From the NCBI GenBank assembly GCA_006384855.1, contig VCJN01001883.1, forward strand, positions 62,001 to 126,000: a DNA stretch of 64,000 nt, written 5' to 3'. Under the pieces are notes generated by a model that was given only the letters and a program-made list of their open reading frames with translations, was not told the origin of the DNA and searched no databases. The position numbers and the translations under genes are program-made. Shown piece by piece: positions 50,874 through 61,805 of the stretch. The DNA is from Tetraselmis striata (Eukaryota; Chlorophyta; Chlorodendrophyceae; Chlorodendrales; Chlorodendraceae). The number at the start of each line of letters is the position of its first letter. The stretch's first letter is position 1.

Positions 50874-51900
50874 ATGATGCATGGCAGTCTCTGTCATTGG
50901 ATGTAATAAGTGCTCCATTGATTGCAGGTTTGCAATGCATCCTCAACTGTCGCAAGCGCAATGCGGCGCTGCCTACATCCCGCTGCCACCGGACTATAAA
51001 GTCCAACCTAGGAAGCGAGGGGGGCAGTCGAGGAAGCGACGGAGGTAGCGAATCAAAGGCGCACGGCGTGGTGAAGGTGCGGCGCTGGCTGGCCACATAG
51101 ATCACCCAGCGCGCATCATGCTTGGCATTTGCATGTTCTCATGTGTCATTGCCACCGCATCCTTCTTCCCCTGAACCGCCACCTTGGGATAAACCTTTGT
51201 GCTTATGGCTGTCCACATGATGCGATGTGTCCTGAAAAACGACACATAGATGGCGAGAACGTACTCATCGCTGACACCCGCAAGCGTATGCTCAACAGGT
51301 TTGTGCGGTGCAGCTACCGCTGCTGCCGCTGAAACTGAAAGTGCCCGGTCGGTGCGATCAGAGCTAGGGTACTTTACAGCTCACTGGCGGCCATAGACAG
51401 TTGTAAATTTGGTCTAGAGATCACGCCGCTGCCGCCTAACCCATGGCTGGTATGACGGGGGGGGGGGGGGGGGGGGGGGGGCTTGCCATGCTCATCCCTC
51501 ATGGCATCCATGGGCTTGCATATTCGAGCCGCGCGGCCCACAGTGAGCATGACCGTAGGCTGTCCAGGGCGCACGCCTTGCCGACCATCTCCAACCTCTG
51601 CTGATACATCAGCCGCTGCGCCGCCGGCGCCGCCGGCGCCAGCAAGACGCGCACCGCCACCGGCGCCCGCATCTACACTTCTATAGCCAGAGATACGACA
51701 GCATTCGCACTGGCCTCGCCAATGGGAGTTGCATCGATCCTCGCGCCGAGGCCGTCCGATAGTCCTGCAGATTGCCGGCCGTTAGGACGCCTAGGGCGTC
51801 TGCCGACCGGTCTCTCCATCTGGCGGGCCTCGGCCTCCTCCTCTGCGTCCCCGGAAACTGATGCCGCGACTAGCCTAGCGAAGGCCAGGAGGCTTGACTT
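50874..51900. other. right flank of the 5S array; no firm gene
   Basis: The array ends inside a spacer at ...CCCGCCAAT, followed by unrelated sequence. A spacer frame that is closed in all other units stays open across this junction to 51100, but it shows no domain. A poly-G run lies at about 51458-51481. A short Pro/Ala-rich frame (51483-51686) has no recognisable family. Confidence 0.4.
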
Positions 51901-51913
51901 TGTTCTCACGCAA

Positions 51914-52129
51914 ATGCTCGTTTGGCTTGGTGCTCTTTCCCGGCTTCTTCCTCGGCATCCGCCAGCTCCGTCGTAGCAATCCCGAACCGCTCCGCCAGCC
52001 GATTGTATTTGCGTTGCTTGGTGCGATATAAAGATTCCGCCACTTGCTGTCATCCGCCTCAACGGTGAGCACGAGCTCCCCGTAATGCGCATGTAACTCC
52101 TTGAGCTTGTTGAGCCGCGCCGCGGTCAT
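51914..52129 (-). CDS. possible charged helical protein fragment, unassigned
   Basis: On the minus strand an ATG at 52129 opens MTAARLNKLKELHAHYGE, and another frame lower down reads RTKQRKYNRLAERFG and DAEEEAGKEHQAK before a TGA near 51914. Both pieces are protein-like and coiled-coil-like, but they lie in different frames and I found no convincing splice pair joining them. It may be a multi-exon gene, or a relic of a mobile-element structural protein. I assign no function. Confidence 0.25.
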
Positions 52130-52153
52130 GCTCTTTTGTTGCGCGAGCGCGGC

Positions 52154-52654
52154 ATGTGGCGATGCGACACTGCCTTTAGCTTTATCACCTCCCGGTTGTC
52201 CTACTGCGGCCCGATGTCGTCGTTATCGCCCTCTTCACAAGTCACCGCGTCTGGCTCTTCGATAGCATCGGCCTCCCCCTCTTCTGTCGCCCCTTCCGTT
52301 CCTTCGGGTGGTTCGGCTCCTGCCTCTGCTGCCGCGTGGGCGTCAGTCGCGGAGCTGTCGAGCGGCTGCTCCGCTTCGCCCGCGCCGGCTCGTCTTGTCT
52401 TCCGCCCACCCACCTTCCGTTTCTCCCGCTCATCTTACACTGCCGATGGCGTGGATAGTCTCGCGGTCTTGGGAATGCTGCACAGCGGTCGTCTCGTCGT
52501 CGAGACCCACCCGACCGCGAGCGTTGTTGGATGGATGGAAGTGGCATTCATGCTAACATTCGCGCGGGAGAACTTTCGTGACGCCGAGTATCTACTGCCA
52601 GTAGGAAGACCGCGTATCACCGGGGCGTTGATCGTTGAGTGCTGCACATGGTAG
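52154..52654 (+). CDS. hypothetical Ser/Ala-rich protein, doubtful
   Basis: This is an open frame of 167 codons from an ATG at 52154. The first two thirds are Ser/Ala/Pro-rich. The last 60 residues (LAVLGMLHSGRLVVETH, VVGWMEVAFMLTFARENF, YLLPVGRPRITGALIVE) look like a folded domain. The opposite strand over 52201-52413 also reads as an acidic protein (EGTEGATEEGEADAIEEPD), and at most one of the two is likely to be real. No family is recognised. Confidence 0.25.
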   Translation: MWRCDTAFSFITSRLSYCGPMSSLSPSSQVTASGSSIASASPSSVAPSVPSGGSAPASAAAWASVAELSSGCSASPAPARLVFRPPTFRFSRSSYTADGVDSLAVLGMLHSGRLVVETHPTASVVGWMEVAFMLTFARENFRDAEYLLPVGRPRITGALIVECCTW

Positions 52655-52877
52655 TCGCATGACCGCGGTCTACGCCGTCAACGTGTATACTACTGCGTAA
52701 AGTACTGAGAATTTATTATCATATGGTTCGTACATTTACAGTCCCCCTCGTAAGTCTTGACATGTACGTATCTGTCCATATCGCCACGTCAGCACCGGCG
52801 GCGCCGACCGCCTAGTGGTTCATTGGCGCATTTTTATGATATAATTAACTTAGAATATTCACCAACGGCTTGAGATG

Positions 52878-52953
52878 TGATAGGTGGCGGAGGGGGGGCC
52901 TGCATGTTACGCTCGTGATTCCGCTCTGCGCAGGTTCGAACCCTGCCGGGGCC
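52878..52953 (+). other. tRNA-like Pol III promoter pair (tRNA relic or SINE head)
   Basis: TGGCGGAGGGG (52885-52895) fits the A box, with one doubtful position. GGTTCGAACCC (52933-52943) is a perfect B box within a complete T-arm, GCAGG-TTCGAAC-CCTGC (52930-52946). The A-to-B spacing of about 48 bases fits a class II (Leu/Ser-like) tRNA or a tRNA-derived SINE. The acceptor stem does not pair with sequence 7 bases before the A box, so a working tRNA is unlikely. Confidence 0.4.
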
Positions 52954-53928
52954 CTCGGTGGACATAAAACCGAGTGGGGTAGGGGCCCGATGCAAATATT
53001 TTTAGGTTCTCCTACAAACCCTAGTACAGTGGCTTATCGCGCGACCCGCATCCCGACGAAAAGGCGGTGTACTCGCCCCGCGCGGGCGGATTTCCCCCGC
53101 TTAGGGGCCCGCTAGACGCAGCCCAATAGCAGAATATGGGAGCGTATTGATGGCCAGCCCTACCACATACCCTGGACGATTCCCTAGCAGGTGACCATAT
53201 GGACCCACCCGCTGACTCGGGGCTGCACCCCTGCACAGTATGGGCTGAAGCCCGACTCTACCAAGGGCGCATTGAATGCGGACACCGACTGTAGGTGGGA
53301 TGGCTTTGGAGCTAGCCTTTATCGCAGTATTTTATTGACCGTTTTGCGGGAACTGCTCACTTACTTGCATGCCGACGGTGGGGAGAGCGCGCCTTTGTGA
53401 ATGTGCTCTACGATGGTAGAGCTAACTCTTGGCGTACATCCGTACAGATAGAACGCATATACGTGCGATATAAAAATTGGTGCCCTCGTGACATTGGGTT
53501 ATCAAACTCATTACTAACCCTGAACAATGACACGCACACGTGTGACTTTTACAACGAGAGCCCAACAAACGCCACTTAGGGCTTCCCCCACGCATGATGT
53601 CGTGTTCGCGTATGACACATGGAAGGGCGCGGCCGGAAACGAAGGCGAGGGCTCATATAATGGGCCAATCTACAATTGATGCTTGACAAGGGGGGCAAGA
53701 CTTTTGTGGGCAGGTGTATAATGCGCTAACACCTCCATTCGGGGGTAGTCACTGAGTGCGCCGTGGACGAGGCAACATCGAGATACATCCCCTGGCCTGC
53801 TGATGCTTTTCTTGAAAGTTATCTCCAGGAAGTAGTCCGAAGTAGTCACCTTAGGTCCCATTCACCGGCATCTGCCGAGAGAGGCGAGCCGCTGGTCGAG
53901 GATACCTCCGGCGACCCTGCTACTTCCG
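52954..53928. other. interval with coding-like frames but no resolved gene
   Basis: Two plus-strand frames that overlap by four bases read as plausible protein: 53191-53400 (THPLTRGCTPAQYGLKP, LLTVLRELLTYLHADGG) and 53397-53579 (NVLYDGRANSWRTSVQIERI, SLLTLNNDTHTCDFYN). They are in different frames, neither has a clear start, and I recognise no family. The remainder is the probable 5' flank of the gene starting at 53929. Confidence 0.3.
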
Positions 53929-54846
53929 ATGAAGCCGGTGGCGCAGGCCGACCTGACGCCCGGCTCGGGCGACGCGTTGCGCGCTTGCGTGGCCAGTATT
54001 CTGGAGCTCTTGGTTCAGGACGTCCCGAATTTCATCACCGACCCGAGGGGCTACCTGCCCGCGCTGCAGGAGTTCCTAACCCAGCGGGGCCTGGCCTTTG
54101 TCAAGATGCCCCTGCGCGGCGGCGCTCTCCCGTTTCCGCTCGCGCTACCTGACGGCTCGGACTGCTTCTGCGTCGTCGCAGGGCCATCACCCAGGTGAGC
54201 GCGCCCACAACGCTCCAGCACAAGAACTTCCCACGGATCATTGCATTCGCCATGTCGGCGTATTTGCTCTGGGGCACTCTGAGCTCAAGCAATGACGGCA
54301 TGGACAGAGAAATTCCGCTTGCGTACACAGTAAAAAAAGAGCCTCCGGGATAAGCATATGATATATATGGGGAAAAAATACACCCCGTCCGTCACTATAG
54401 CTTGCCTTAGTAGGGCAGCAGGACACCGTGCGGATGGAGCTAGAAATATAGATAACTGCAAGGTGCATGTGTGTGGATACGGTACTTAGAAACTAGCGAC
54501 GGGCGCTAATGGATGTTGCAACCAGTGGCACGCAGCCATGCACCATCAATGTCGACTGGCCACCAGCTTTGCGGCCCAGCTGATGCTCAGTTGTTCAAAT
54601 ATAGCGGACGAGCAGCCTCGCATCGGTGGTCTTGCTGTGAGCTTTTCTCTCATCATCGAATGTACCAGCGAGGGATCAAGCCTGCACTTGCGTTCCCTCC
54701 CACTCTGCAGGGGTTCGCACAAGCACTGCGTGGTAGGCAGACTGAGCGGTGCCGCGGCGGAGCCGGAAGCCGTGCATGACCCGCACCCAGACGGCACCAT
54801 GCTTGGCGGTACACCAGAGTGGGCTGGGTTCCTGCTGGCGATATGA
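53929..54846 (+). CDS. 133-aa protein of a bacterial/phage-type family, function unknown (2 exons)
   Basis: Exons are 53929-54194 and 54711-54846, joined in phase 2 through a strong donor (CCCAG|GTGAGC) and acceptor (CTCTGCAG), giving 133 aa and a TGA stop. The layout ACVASILEL, QDVPNF, LQEFLTQRGL, VVAGPSPR, SHKHCVVGRL and VHDPHPDGTML is one I know from short uncharacterised proteins of bacteria and phages, where the start reads GNCxxACVASLLE. By shape those could be papain-like or C39-like cysteine hydrolases, with the GNC Cys, the His before VV and the HDPHP Asp as candidate catalytic residues; that is inference. Here GNC reads GDA, so the candidate nucleophile is missing while the His and Asp remain. 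The intron shows it is adapted to a eukaryotic genome. Confidence 0.6.
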
Positions 54847-55067
54847 CGCGCGGAGGCACCTTTGAGGGGAGCTGCCGCACCGACAGCAACATGCCCCAGC
54901 AGCAGCCACAACCAACTTAATTGTGCTCATGTGTTGTGAAGCAGCAGTTTGCAGCTAATGGTCCACCGGCAAATAGTTTGGTCCGGGAGCCAAGCCCTCT
55001 TATTTCTGTTACAACGCAAGGATGCCATCTGATGGCATCGGAGCGCCCGCCTGCACAGCAGCGCCGC

Positions 55068-57073
55068 TCAGGGGATCAGCAGGGTGGCGCAAGGGCAGAA
55101 CTCTGCGAGCAGGTTGGCGTTGACGCTCTCCTCATGCACGCAGTCCGTCGACAGCAGCACCAGGTCGGCCTTAATGTCATCCGCCACATCACCTACATCG
55201 CCCAGCGCGGACAATGTAACGCAGCCCCCAGTCAGCACTCCGGTATCCGGCACCAACAGCGTTCGTAACCATCAATTGCAATACGCACAGAACCAAGGCT
55301 GTGGATGCGCCGTCCAGCACGTCCTGCCTTCTTTATTCCTCAATCAACACCCCACCCCGCCCTTCCAGCCCCCCAAAAAGTGCACACCAATGAAGAAATT
55401 CAATCATGAAACAAGGATGGGCCATAGCTACGTCTTGGGGATGGCAAAAAAGAGTTTGCACCGTTCTATCATGCGTATTCCTGCCATGTATAGGGACGGA
55501 GACGGAGGGGGTGGCTGGAGGGAATGACCGCAACCTGGGGATTCCGACAGAGACCTTGGTGTATTCTGACTGCTGATCCATGTTGATTAATGGCACCAAT
55601 ATCTGGGACCAGGCAGGGTTTCATTGGGAGCGCAGAGACACCTACCCACGAGCGCAGAGTGGTTCTCTGTAGTGATCTTCTCCATCACGTCAAAGTCTGT
55701 GCAGCCGCGCTCCACGAGCAGCCTGGCGTCGCGGAGCAGAAAGTAGTGATCCCAGAAGGGAGGAAACTCGGCGTCAATCACAAGACCCCCTCCGAGCCGC
55801 CTAGCGCAGCGCCAGGGGAGACAGGGGGTTGGGGCCTGCTAGCCACTCACTCTTTGATGGCCGTCAGCTTGACAGCAGTCTGCTCATCCACCGCCTGCCC
55901 TTCGTCGTCCACAACGACCACGGTGATCTTGCTTGCGTTCCTGTGGCAAAACCCGGGCGGTGGCATGGTATATCGCTGAGTGCGGTGTGCAGGTGGTGCA
56001 GACCCCGTGCACATGGGCCAGGCCGAGGAGATGGCTAGCGAGGATACAGAGGGAGCATCCGCTACAGTCACGACGCCCCTGTTAACAGCATTACCCTCTT
56101 GGCTGCTATGTACAGTGTATATTATGCTATTATGCACTCCACCATCAGTGCAGGGCCGCGCTGGTGTGGCATGGCATCCTGCCTGGACAGGCGCCAAGGG
56201 GGGCAAAGGATAGAGTGGGCTACCGCTGGCCGTGCAGTTGCCTTGACTACTGCAAATGTCCCCCGGGGCCCCTACTTCAGCTTCAGCTCAGCTCAGCTTC
56301 TACAGTGGGGCCAATGTGAATAGCTCTCTGGCTATAGGGACTGGTACGCGCCCCAGAATGGCGTGCCACTGCGCTGGGTGGCAGTGCTTCGGCCACCAGC
56401 CCCATCCCCAATGCCAACGATACAGTCATGCTGTCTGTAACTAGCAGCCGCGATTCCCTGTAACAATGTGAAAAACCTTGTGAGTTGACGAGAAGATACA
56501 AATGTAACACAAAGGGGCCGTCGCGATCAAGAGTTGCGAGTCTAGAGCACATCATGTAGCCTCCCCCCTCCCTCCTTCCCTGTCCGAGAAGTAAGCAGTA
56601 ACGACAAGGGGGTGCAGCGCAACTTACCAGGCGGCAAGTCCAGCAGCTGTCTTCAGGGCCTGGGGGAAGCAGGGCATAGGCAAGAAGGTGGGTGAGAATC
56701 ACAAAACATTCCTGTTGGAGTCTATTGGGCGGGTGTAGTCTGCACGGAGAAGCATGCTATCATGCCAGGGCGGGAGGGTACGCGCAGGGAGGGCTGCTGC
56801 CCACCTGGCGGGAGCCCTCGGCCAGGTAGGGGTTTGAGTCGAAGAGCGTGACCATGAGATGCTGGTAGGACAGGCGCTGCTTGCCCTCCTGCGAATGGGT
56901 AATTGGGGGAGTGGAGGTGGCGGGAGATAGCGGCGTAATAGGGGAGTGGAGGTGGGGGAGCATGGGTAGTCAGTGCCACGCATGGGAGGTGGGTGAGCTG
57001 CTGACAGCTCCATGTGGGTCAGCTAAGCCTGTTGGCGCACCGTGGCAGTGGCTGCACCATCTTCCTGCGCCAT
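55068..57073 (-). CDS. universal-stress-protein-like (adenine nucleotide alpha-hydrolase fold) protein (6 exons)
   Basis: USP-fold proteins are small alpha/beta nucleotide-binding or signalling proteins. Exons (minus strand) are 57073-57041, 56888-56805, 56659-56628, 55940-55851, 55800-55646 and 55237-55068, giving about 187 aa; the first four joins are phase-consistent with good splice sites. The acceptor of the last exon is uncertain. The N-terminus is MAQEDGAATAT. Then come the first beta strand and helix of the fold (HLMVTLFDSNPYLAEGSRQ, ALKTAAGLAAW) and the second strand (SKITVVVVDDEGQ). A variable middle follows (IDAEFPPFWDHYFLLRDARL), and the C-terminal core is KADLVLLSTDCVHEES and LLAEFCPCATLLIP. 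The glycine-rich ATP loop of classical USPs (G-2x-G-9x-G-S/T) is not seen, so ATP binding is doubtful. A TGTAA lies about 55 bases past the stop. Confidence 0.55.
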
Positions 57074-58333
57074 CCGTGGCCTGAGTCCTGGATGCAGGAG
57101 ATGGGGAGCAAGACATCAGATGGTAGGCAACCGGCGGTGGGGTGGGCCATTTGCCGACAAGGAGGTAAAAGGGGGTGAGGTTTGTGGAGAAGGCAGTGTA
57201 CCTCTGGCTGCACGCTGCCTCCTGGGAGCGGCAGCAGCAAGACGTGCATTTGAGTGCCAGGCGCTAGCCCGGCGGCATGGGGTCGTTGCCATCTGAGCCG
57301 GCACGCATGGCCTGGCCATGGTTGCGAGTGTGAGGGCGGGCATGGTGTGCTGTCCCTGCCTTTCTGCTCACTGTTTTTCTGCCACTTCTTGCAGCAATGC
57401 CTTCGCCTGATCACAGCGACGATAAAGGGTCAAGTGGTTGATAGAAGGGTCAAGTGGTCGTGTTGATAGATGGATGGGTGGATGTGGGATCAGCGGATGT
57501 GGAGACTGACGTGGGATGTGGAGAGGGAGGGGCAGGGGCAGGGGGGCTTGTTCTGTGGGGGAATAGATAGAGGGGAGCCCCGCGGCCCGACACGCAGACG
57601 CGCGAGGTCGAGCAGGCAAAGCTGCGGCGAGGGGTGATAGCGATAAGAGGGGATGATGCCGATGCTTGAAGGGACTCGCGCCGAAGTGTCATCGGCGGTG
57701 GCCTTATCGGGGGGGGAAGTCGCACCAGCAGCGCGGCGATTCCGCCCCGTTGGGTGGACGCCAACTCCGCGCCGGCCGGGGGGCGAGAGGGGTAGACGTG
57801 CTGCGCGCTCGCTCCTAACTGTAAACGACGACACCGCTAGAGGCTCCAGGTAATGGAGGGTTGGTTCTGCCCTTGCGGAGGACCGTCCTACCCGGGACCG
57901 CGGAGGAGCGCGTCGAACGATCTGACTTGCTACTAGAGCGCAGAACATAGTCCACGTCAGCAGACGGGCGATAAGGGGCGCGTCGCCGGCTCCGACACGC
58001 CATGGCGGGAACCGGGGAGGCCGCTTGCGTGACAAGCGGCAGCAGCAGAGGGGCGCACCAAAATCCTGGCTGGTCGGGTACGTTGTTCGAGAGGGGGCTT
58101 CTTGGTCGGTACTTGTCCGTCGGGGTTGGTGGCGTGCCGTGTGCTGGACCGCTGGTGGTGCCTGTCGTCGTTTTGATGTCGACGAATAAGGCGCGATGGC
58201 GCGGGCGCGAGCGGGTGTCATCGGTCGCGCCGCGAGCAGGTCGCGGCTGATCCGCTGATAAATGATGATGACGACATGCTGCCGAGCGACGCGCTGTACG
58301 GCAGCGAATAACCCTGTACCCTGTAGTCGATTC
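57074..58333. other. 5' flank of the USP-like gene; no firm gene
   Basis: This is GC-rich sequence with a short direct-repeat stretch (GTCAAGTGG near 57430-57460). A minus-strand frame of 282 codons (57490-58338) is Arg/Pro/Ser-rich, has no domain, and matches what GC-rich non-coding DNA gives, so I do not call it. Confidence 0.35.
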
Positions 58334-58360
58334 AACATGCAATCGAGTCTGGTTTTGCCA
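58334..58360 (+). repeat. short direct repeat, left copy
   Basis: The 27-mer beginning AACATGCAATCGAGTCTGG recurs at 58724-58750 with one difference (C to G at the eleventh base). Weaker similarity extends about 15 bases upstream. The roughly 390 bp between include a poly-G run (58430-58458). Confidence 0.7.
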
Positions 58361-58429
58361 ATAAGGGTGCGGAGGTTGTTTTACACGGAAAAGCGCCATT
58401 TTATGGCTAGGAAGGTTCAGCGAAAGGGG

Positions 58430-58458
58430 TGGGGGGGGGGGGGGGGGGGGGGGGGGGG
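58430..58458. repeat. poly-G tract
   Basis: This is a run of about 29 G with no overlapping gene, the longest homopolymer in the right end of the window. Confidence 0.9.
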
Positions 58459-58723
58459 CGGTCGGGGGAGGAGCCCGCAGGGCGGAGGCGGAGGGCGCTG
58501 CCGAAGGCAGCGAGCTAGAAGCTGGCAGACGAGCTGCTGGTGGCTGTTCTAAGTATCTCCCCGGCCGGGAGCGCATGGCTCGCGGGCGATGGGGCAGCCC
58601 GTACTGAAACCCGATGGTACCGGTAACCTAACCGGTTAAAACCACCAACAGACCGGACGGATCCCACTAGGACAGTCAGCAGAATGTTGAGAAACCCCAT
58701 CATAAACACGTTTAGATCATTTT

Positions 58724-58750
58724 AACATGCAATGGAGTCTGGTTTTGCCA
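58724..58750 (+). repeat. short direct repeat, right copy
   Basis: See the left copy at 58334. Both copies are followed by unrelated sequence, so they could be the ends of a small element or a family of dispersed motifs. Confidence 0.7.
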
Positions 58751-60321
58751 GTTCGCGGTTCGCTCACGACTGCGAGCGTGGGCAGTCGGCAGGCATGCCG
58801 ACCAGACGAAGGCGGAAGATGTCGGGTCTCGAGCCGAGAGGTTAGGAACCTCGATCGAGGCGCGGGGAGACGCGGGAGATGTTGACGGCGCGATCGCTAG
58901 CGCGACATAGGCCGGACGTGTAGCGGAATTAAGGCGCAGTCTCCCGACGGCGCCCTACATCATTCACGAGCCAAAATTGCATGCCAAAAGGAGCGGCCAA
59001 GTTGGCGACGAGTGCCCATCACAACAGCGGCACATGCACCAGTATGATGAGTACAGCTGCGCGCACGGGCACGCGTGCGCGCGGCGGACAGCCAGGTCAT
59101 CGCTTATACTGGTACTTGATAGACGCGATGGTAATAGCACATGTACGATGCACATTACGAGGGGTGGACATGCAACCCCGCGCGATGACATCGGTGTGAG
59201 GCCCCTGCCATCACCAGAGGCGGTCGTCTAGCCGCCTCGCTTGAAGGGCGGCGCGTGAAACGCACAACGCTTTGGGGCGCGGGACATGCTAACGTGGGAC
59301 CCAGTGTGGTCGTACCATACCAGCTCTTAGGTATGTCGGGGTCGGTTGTCGGCGACGTCGCAGAAGACCCGCCGACTCGGTAAGTTGTCGTCGCATGTAT
59401 CGCTTCGCAGAGTGCGGTGAGGCTGCCGCCGCTGCTACACCAGCGACGGTTGCCGACCACCTCACAAGTCGTATGCCTATGATGACGCCACGAAATGCAG
59501 AAGTCGCGATTGGTGGCGGAGCTGTCCCCCGGCGGGCATCTTGTCTTGTCAGATATGAGATGTCGTGACGTCGGGAGCGGGCTGGCCGGCGTTGAGGCCC
59601 TTGTAGCCTATGCCAGCCCGTAACGATGCCACTGATGTCGCGGCGAGGGTGAAGACGAGGCGGCCGCCGATGCTGCACCAGTGACGGTCGCCGAGGTTCC
59701 GAACCCGGAGTCGGGCAGGGGTAGTTACGGCCACCACGAGACGTCAAGCACGCCAGGTGGTAGAGATGCCCCGCGGGGAGCAGCTGCAGGTTGTCGTGGT
59801 CCTTAGGACTATGACGACGTTGTAGTAGGAGGCGTTGGAGACGCGCCGGGACGAGCCTCGCAAACGCCTCCCACTGCGACCACAGCAAACGTTGTTGCGA
59901 CACGATTATGGCGAGGGCAACGAGCCCTCTCAAAACACCGGCGAATGAGCGGCGCCACCCCCGTAACGGACCCAATTACGCGGGTGCTTACGGAAAACCA
60001 CAACGTGTAACGACCGTTGATGCCACTACGACGCACTGCTGCGAGGACACGCGGACCAAGTAAAAGTGTCTTGCGGGACAGCATACCCGAGTGGCCGCCC
60101 CGACAACACGGACGTGCTCCGTCCGCGCCGATTTGTTGCGGTAGGCGTAGTTGTCGTTGTTGACAACCGTGACGAGCAGCGGCCATGGTGCTCAGCGCGT
60201 CCACCTCACCTAACATCAAGAGTTGACTACTACGAGAGGGTGCACCACTGCGGGAGCCCACGAAAGCGTGTACCGCGACTCGGCTTCGGGTGTTGAGGTC
60301 AAACCCCCCCAACAGGAACCC
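58751..60321. other. GC-rich repeat-bearing interval without a firm gene
   Basis: A 228-codon minus frame (59289-59975) is Arg-rich and without a domain. Two related segments, CTACACCAGCGACGGTTGCC (near 59436) and CTGCACCAGTGACGGTCGCC (near 59672), show an internal duplication. No splice-linked coding chain was found. Confidence 0.35.
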
Positions 60322-60461
60322 GCCGGGCTCGAGCTGCGGGGACTGTGGACAGGAAGAGAGTGAAAGCAGAGCGCCCGGCGGGCCGGGAGACAGGCACGCG
60401 CGCGCAAAGGCGCGCGGGACATGTGCCCGGCCGGTGCTAGGGTATCGGGCAGATTCCAACA
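60322..60461 (+). repeat. dispersed direct repeat of about 140 bp, copy 1
   Basis: It runs from GCCGGGCTCGAGCTGCGGGG to TCGGGCAGATTCCAACA and recurs at 62180-62337 with few substitutions. It may be the end of a dispersed element; no coding signal is evident. Confidence 0.75.
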
Positions 60462-61078
60462 GCCCCCCTCAATTGTACACGGGGGTCATCTCCGTTTGAC
60501 CGCTGTGTGCAATTGGGACAATATTCGGAATATGGCGCTAATACAGGATTGAATAGCAGCAGTAATTAATCGCGACTACTCTAGATATTCTTGCATCATG
60601 ATAGCTTCCGGGCGACGCGCTTCCGCGTGCACTGCACTCCATGTTGTACCGTCGCCCTGCTGTGGAGCTGTTGAGTCGGAGCTGGCTGGTGATGAGGCCG
60701 CGAGGGCGTCCTCCTCGTGCCCTGGGGGATGCCGGGCAGTGCGATGCGTAAGATGTTTCTGGCATCCTCTCCGCGAGCGGCGGGGCTGCTGAGCACGAGC
60801 TGCTGGTAGCCAACGCATGCGGGGGAGCACAGGGCGGGCTGCCCGTAGCTGAGCTGCCGGCGCCCAGTAGTAGCGCTGCCTCGTCGACGGTAGCCCCATC
60901 GCGCGCGCACGACTCCATGCCGAAGGTCAGATAGCCAACGCAGTCAGGGGGAGCCCAGGCTACTCATACACAGGCTGCTCGTAGCTGGGCTGCCCGCATT
61001 CGGGCTGCGGATCCGGATGATGCACTCGCCCTCCTCGCGATCGCCACTGCGCTCGCCGATGATGCAGCGGCAGTAGGG

Positions 61079-61115
61079 CCAACTTCCGCGCCGTCGGGCG
61101 CGGCGCGGAAGTTGG
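61079..61115. repeat. perfect 15-bp inverted repeat with 7-base loop
   Basis: CCAACTTCCGCGCCG, the loop TCGGGCG, and then the exact reverse complement CGGCGCGGAAGTTGG. This would make a very stable hairpin. No T-run or A-run follows, so it does not look like a terminator. Confidence 0.85.
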
Positions 61116-61805
61116 TGGTCTCGTACGCCCGGCCGCCGCATTGGCGGCACTTGTCGCCGTCGCCGTCGGTGCATCGGGTTGGCCGCCATGAAGATCTGCG
61201 CAGTAGGAGCAAGGGTCGTCGCAGCGACCGCCCATAGGATCCACGAGCACGGTGCCGTAGATGCGCGTTCTGCTGCGGAGAAGTCGCTCTGTGGCGATCT
61301 GTTGCCGCTGTATGAAGCACGAAGCAGTGCACGAAACACTAAGTATTGCACGACGAAGTGAATGCCCGCTACGCGGCACTGCGTCGGCGGCAAGAGCACC
61401 ATGTTGTCGCTTCCGTTAAGTGGGACCGGTGTGCGGGATGAGATAGGCGGGACCTGGGTAGGTACGTAGGCGCCTGGGCGGTTTGCGTGTTGTTCTCGCT
61501 GCGACGATCTTGGATGGCTGGTAAACGACGCGCTCCGCTGAAAAGCTCCACAGTGTCATTGTTGTCATGGGTCCAAGGCGGGTCCGCACAGCAGCTCCGC
61601 GACGGTCGTCCGGCGGTCCTTCCAGTAAGCAAAAGCCACCAGCGGGCTCGCCGGTCGTTTCGCCGTATGCCTCCGGTATTGCTAGTGGAACCACGACGTG
61701 TGACGGCCTGGCTCGACGCAAGGTGTGTTTTCGAATTCTATTTTTGAGGTTTGAATCTAAAAGCTAAGTACAACAGTGGTTCGACAAAATCCCGGGGACT
61801 TGCTT

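Noticed and set aside
57490-58338. 282-codon minus-strand open frame
   Set aside because: Arg/Pro/Ser-rich low complexity with no motif, no splice context, and a start that is not distinctive.
59289-59975. 228-codon minus-strand open frame
   Set aside because: Composition reflects GC-rich duplicated DNA; no recognisable domain.
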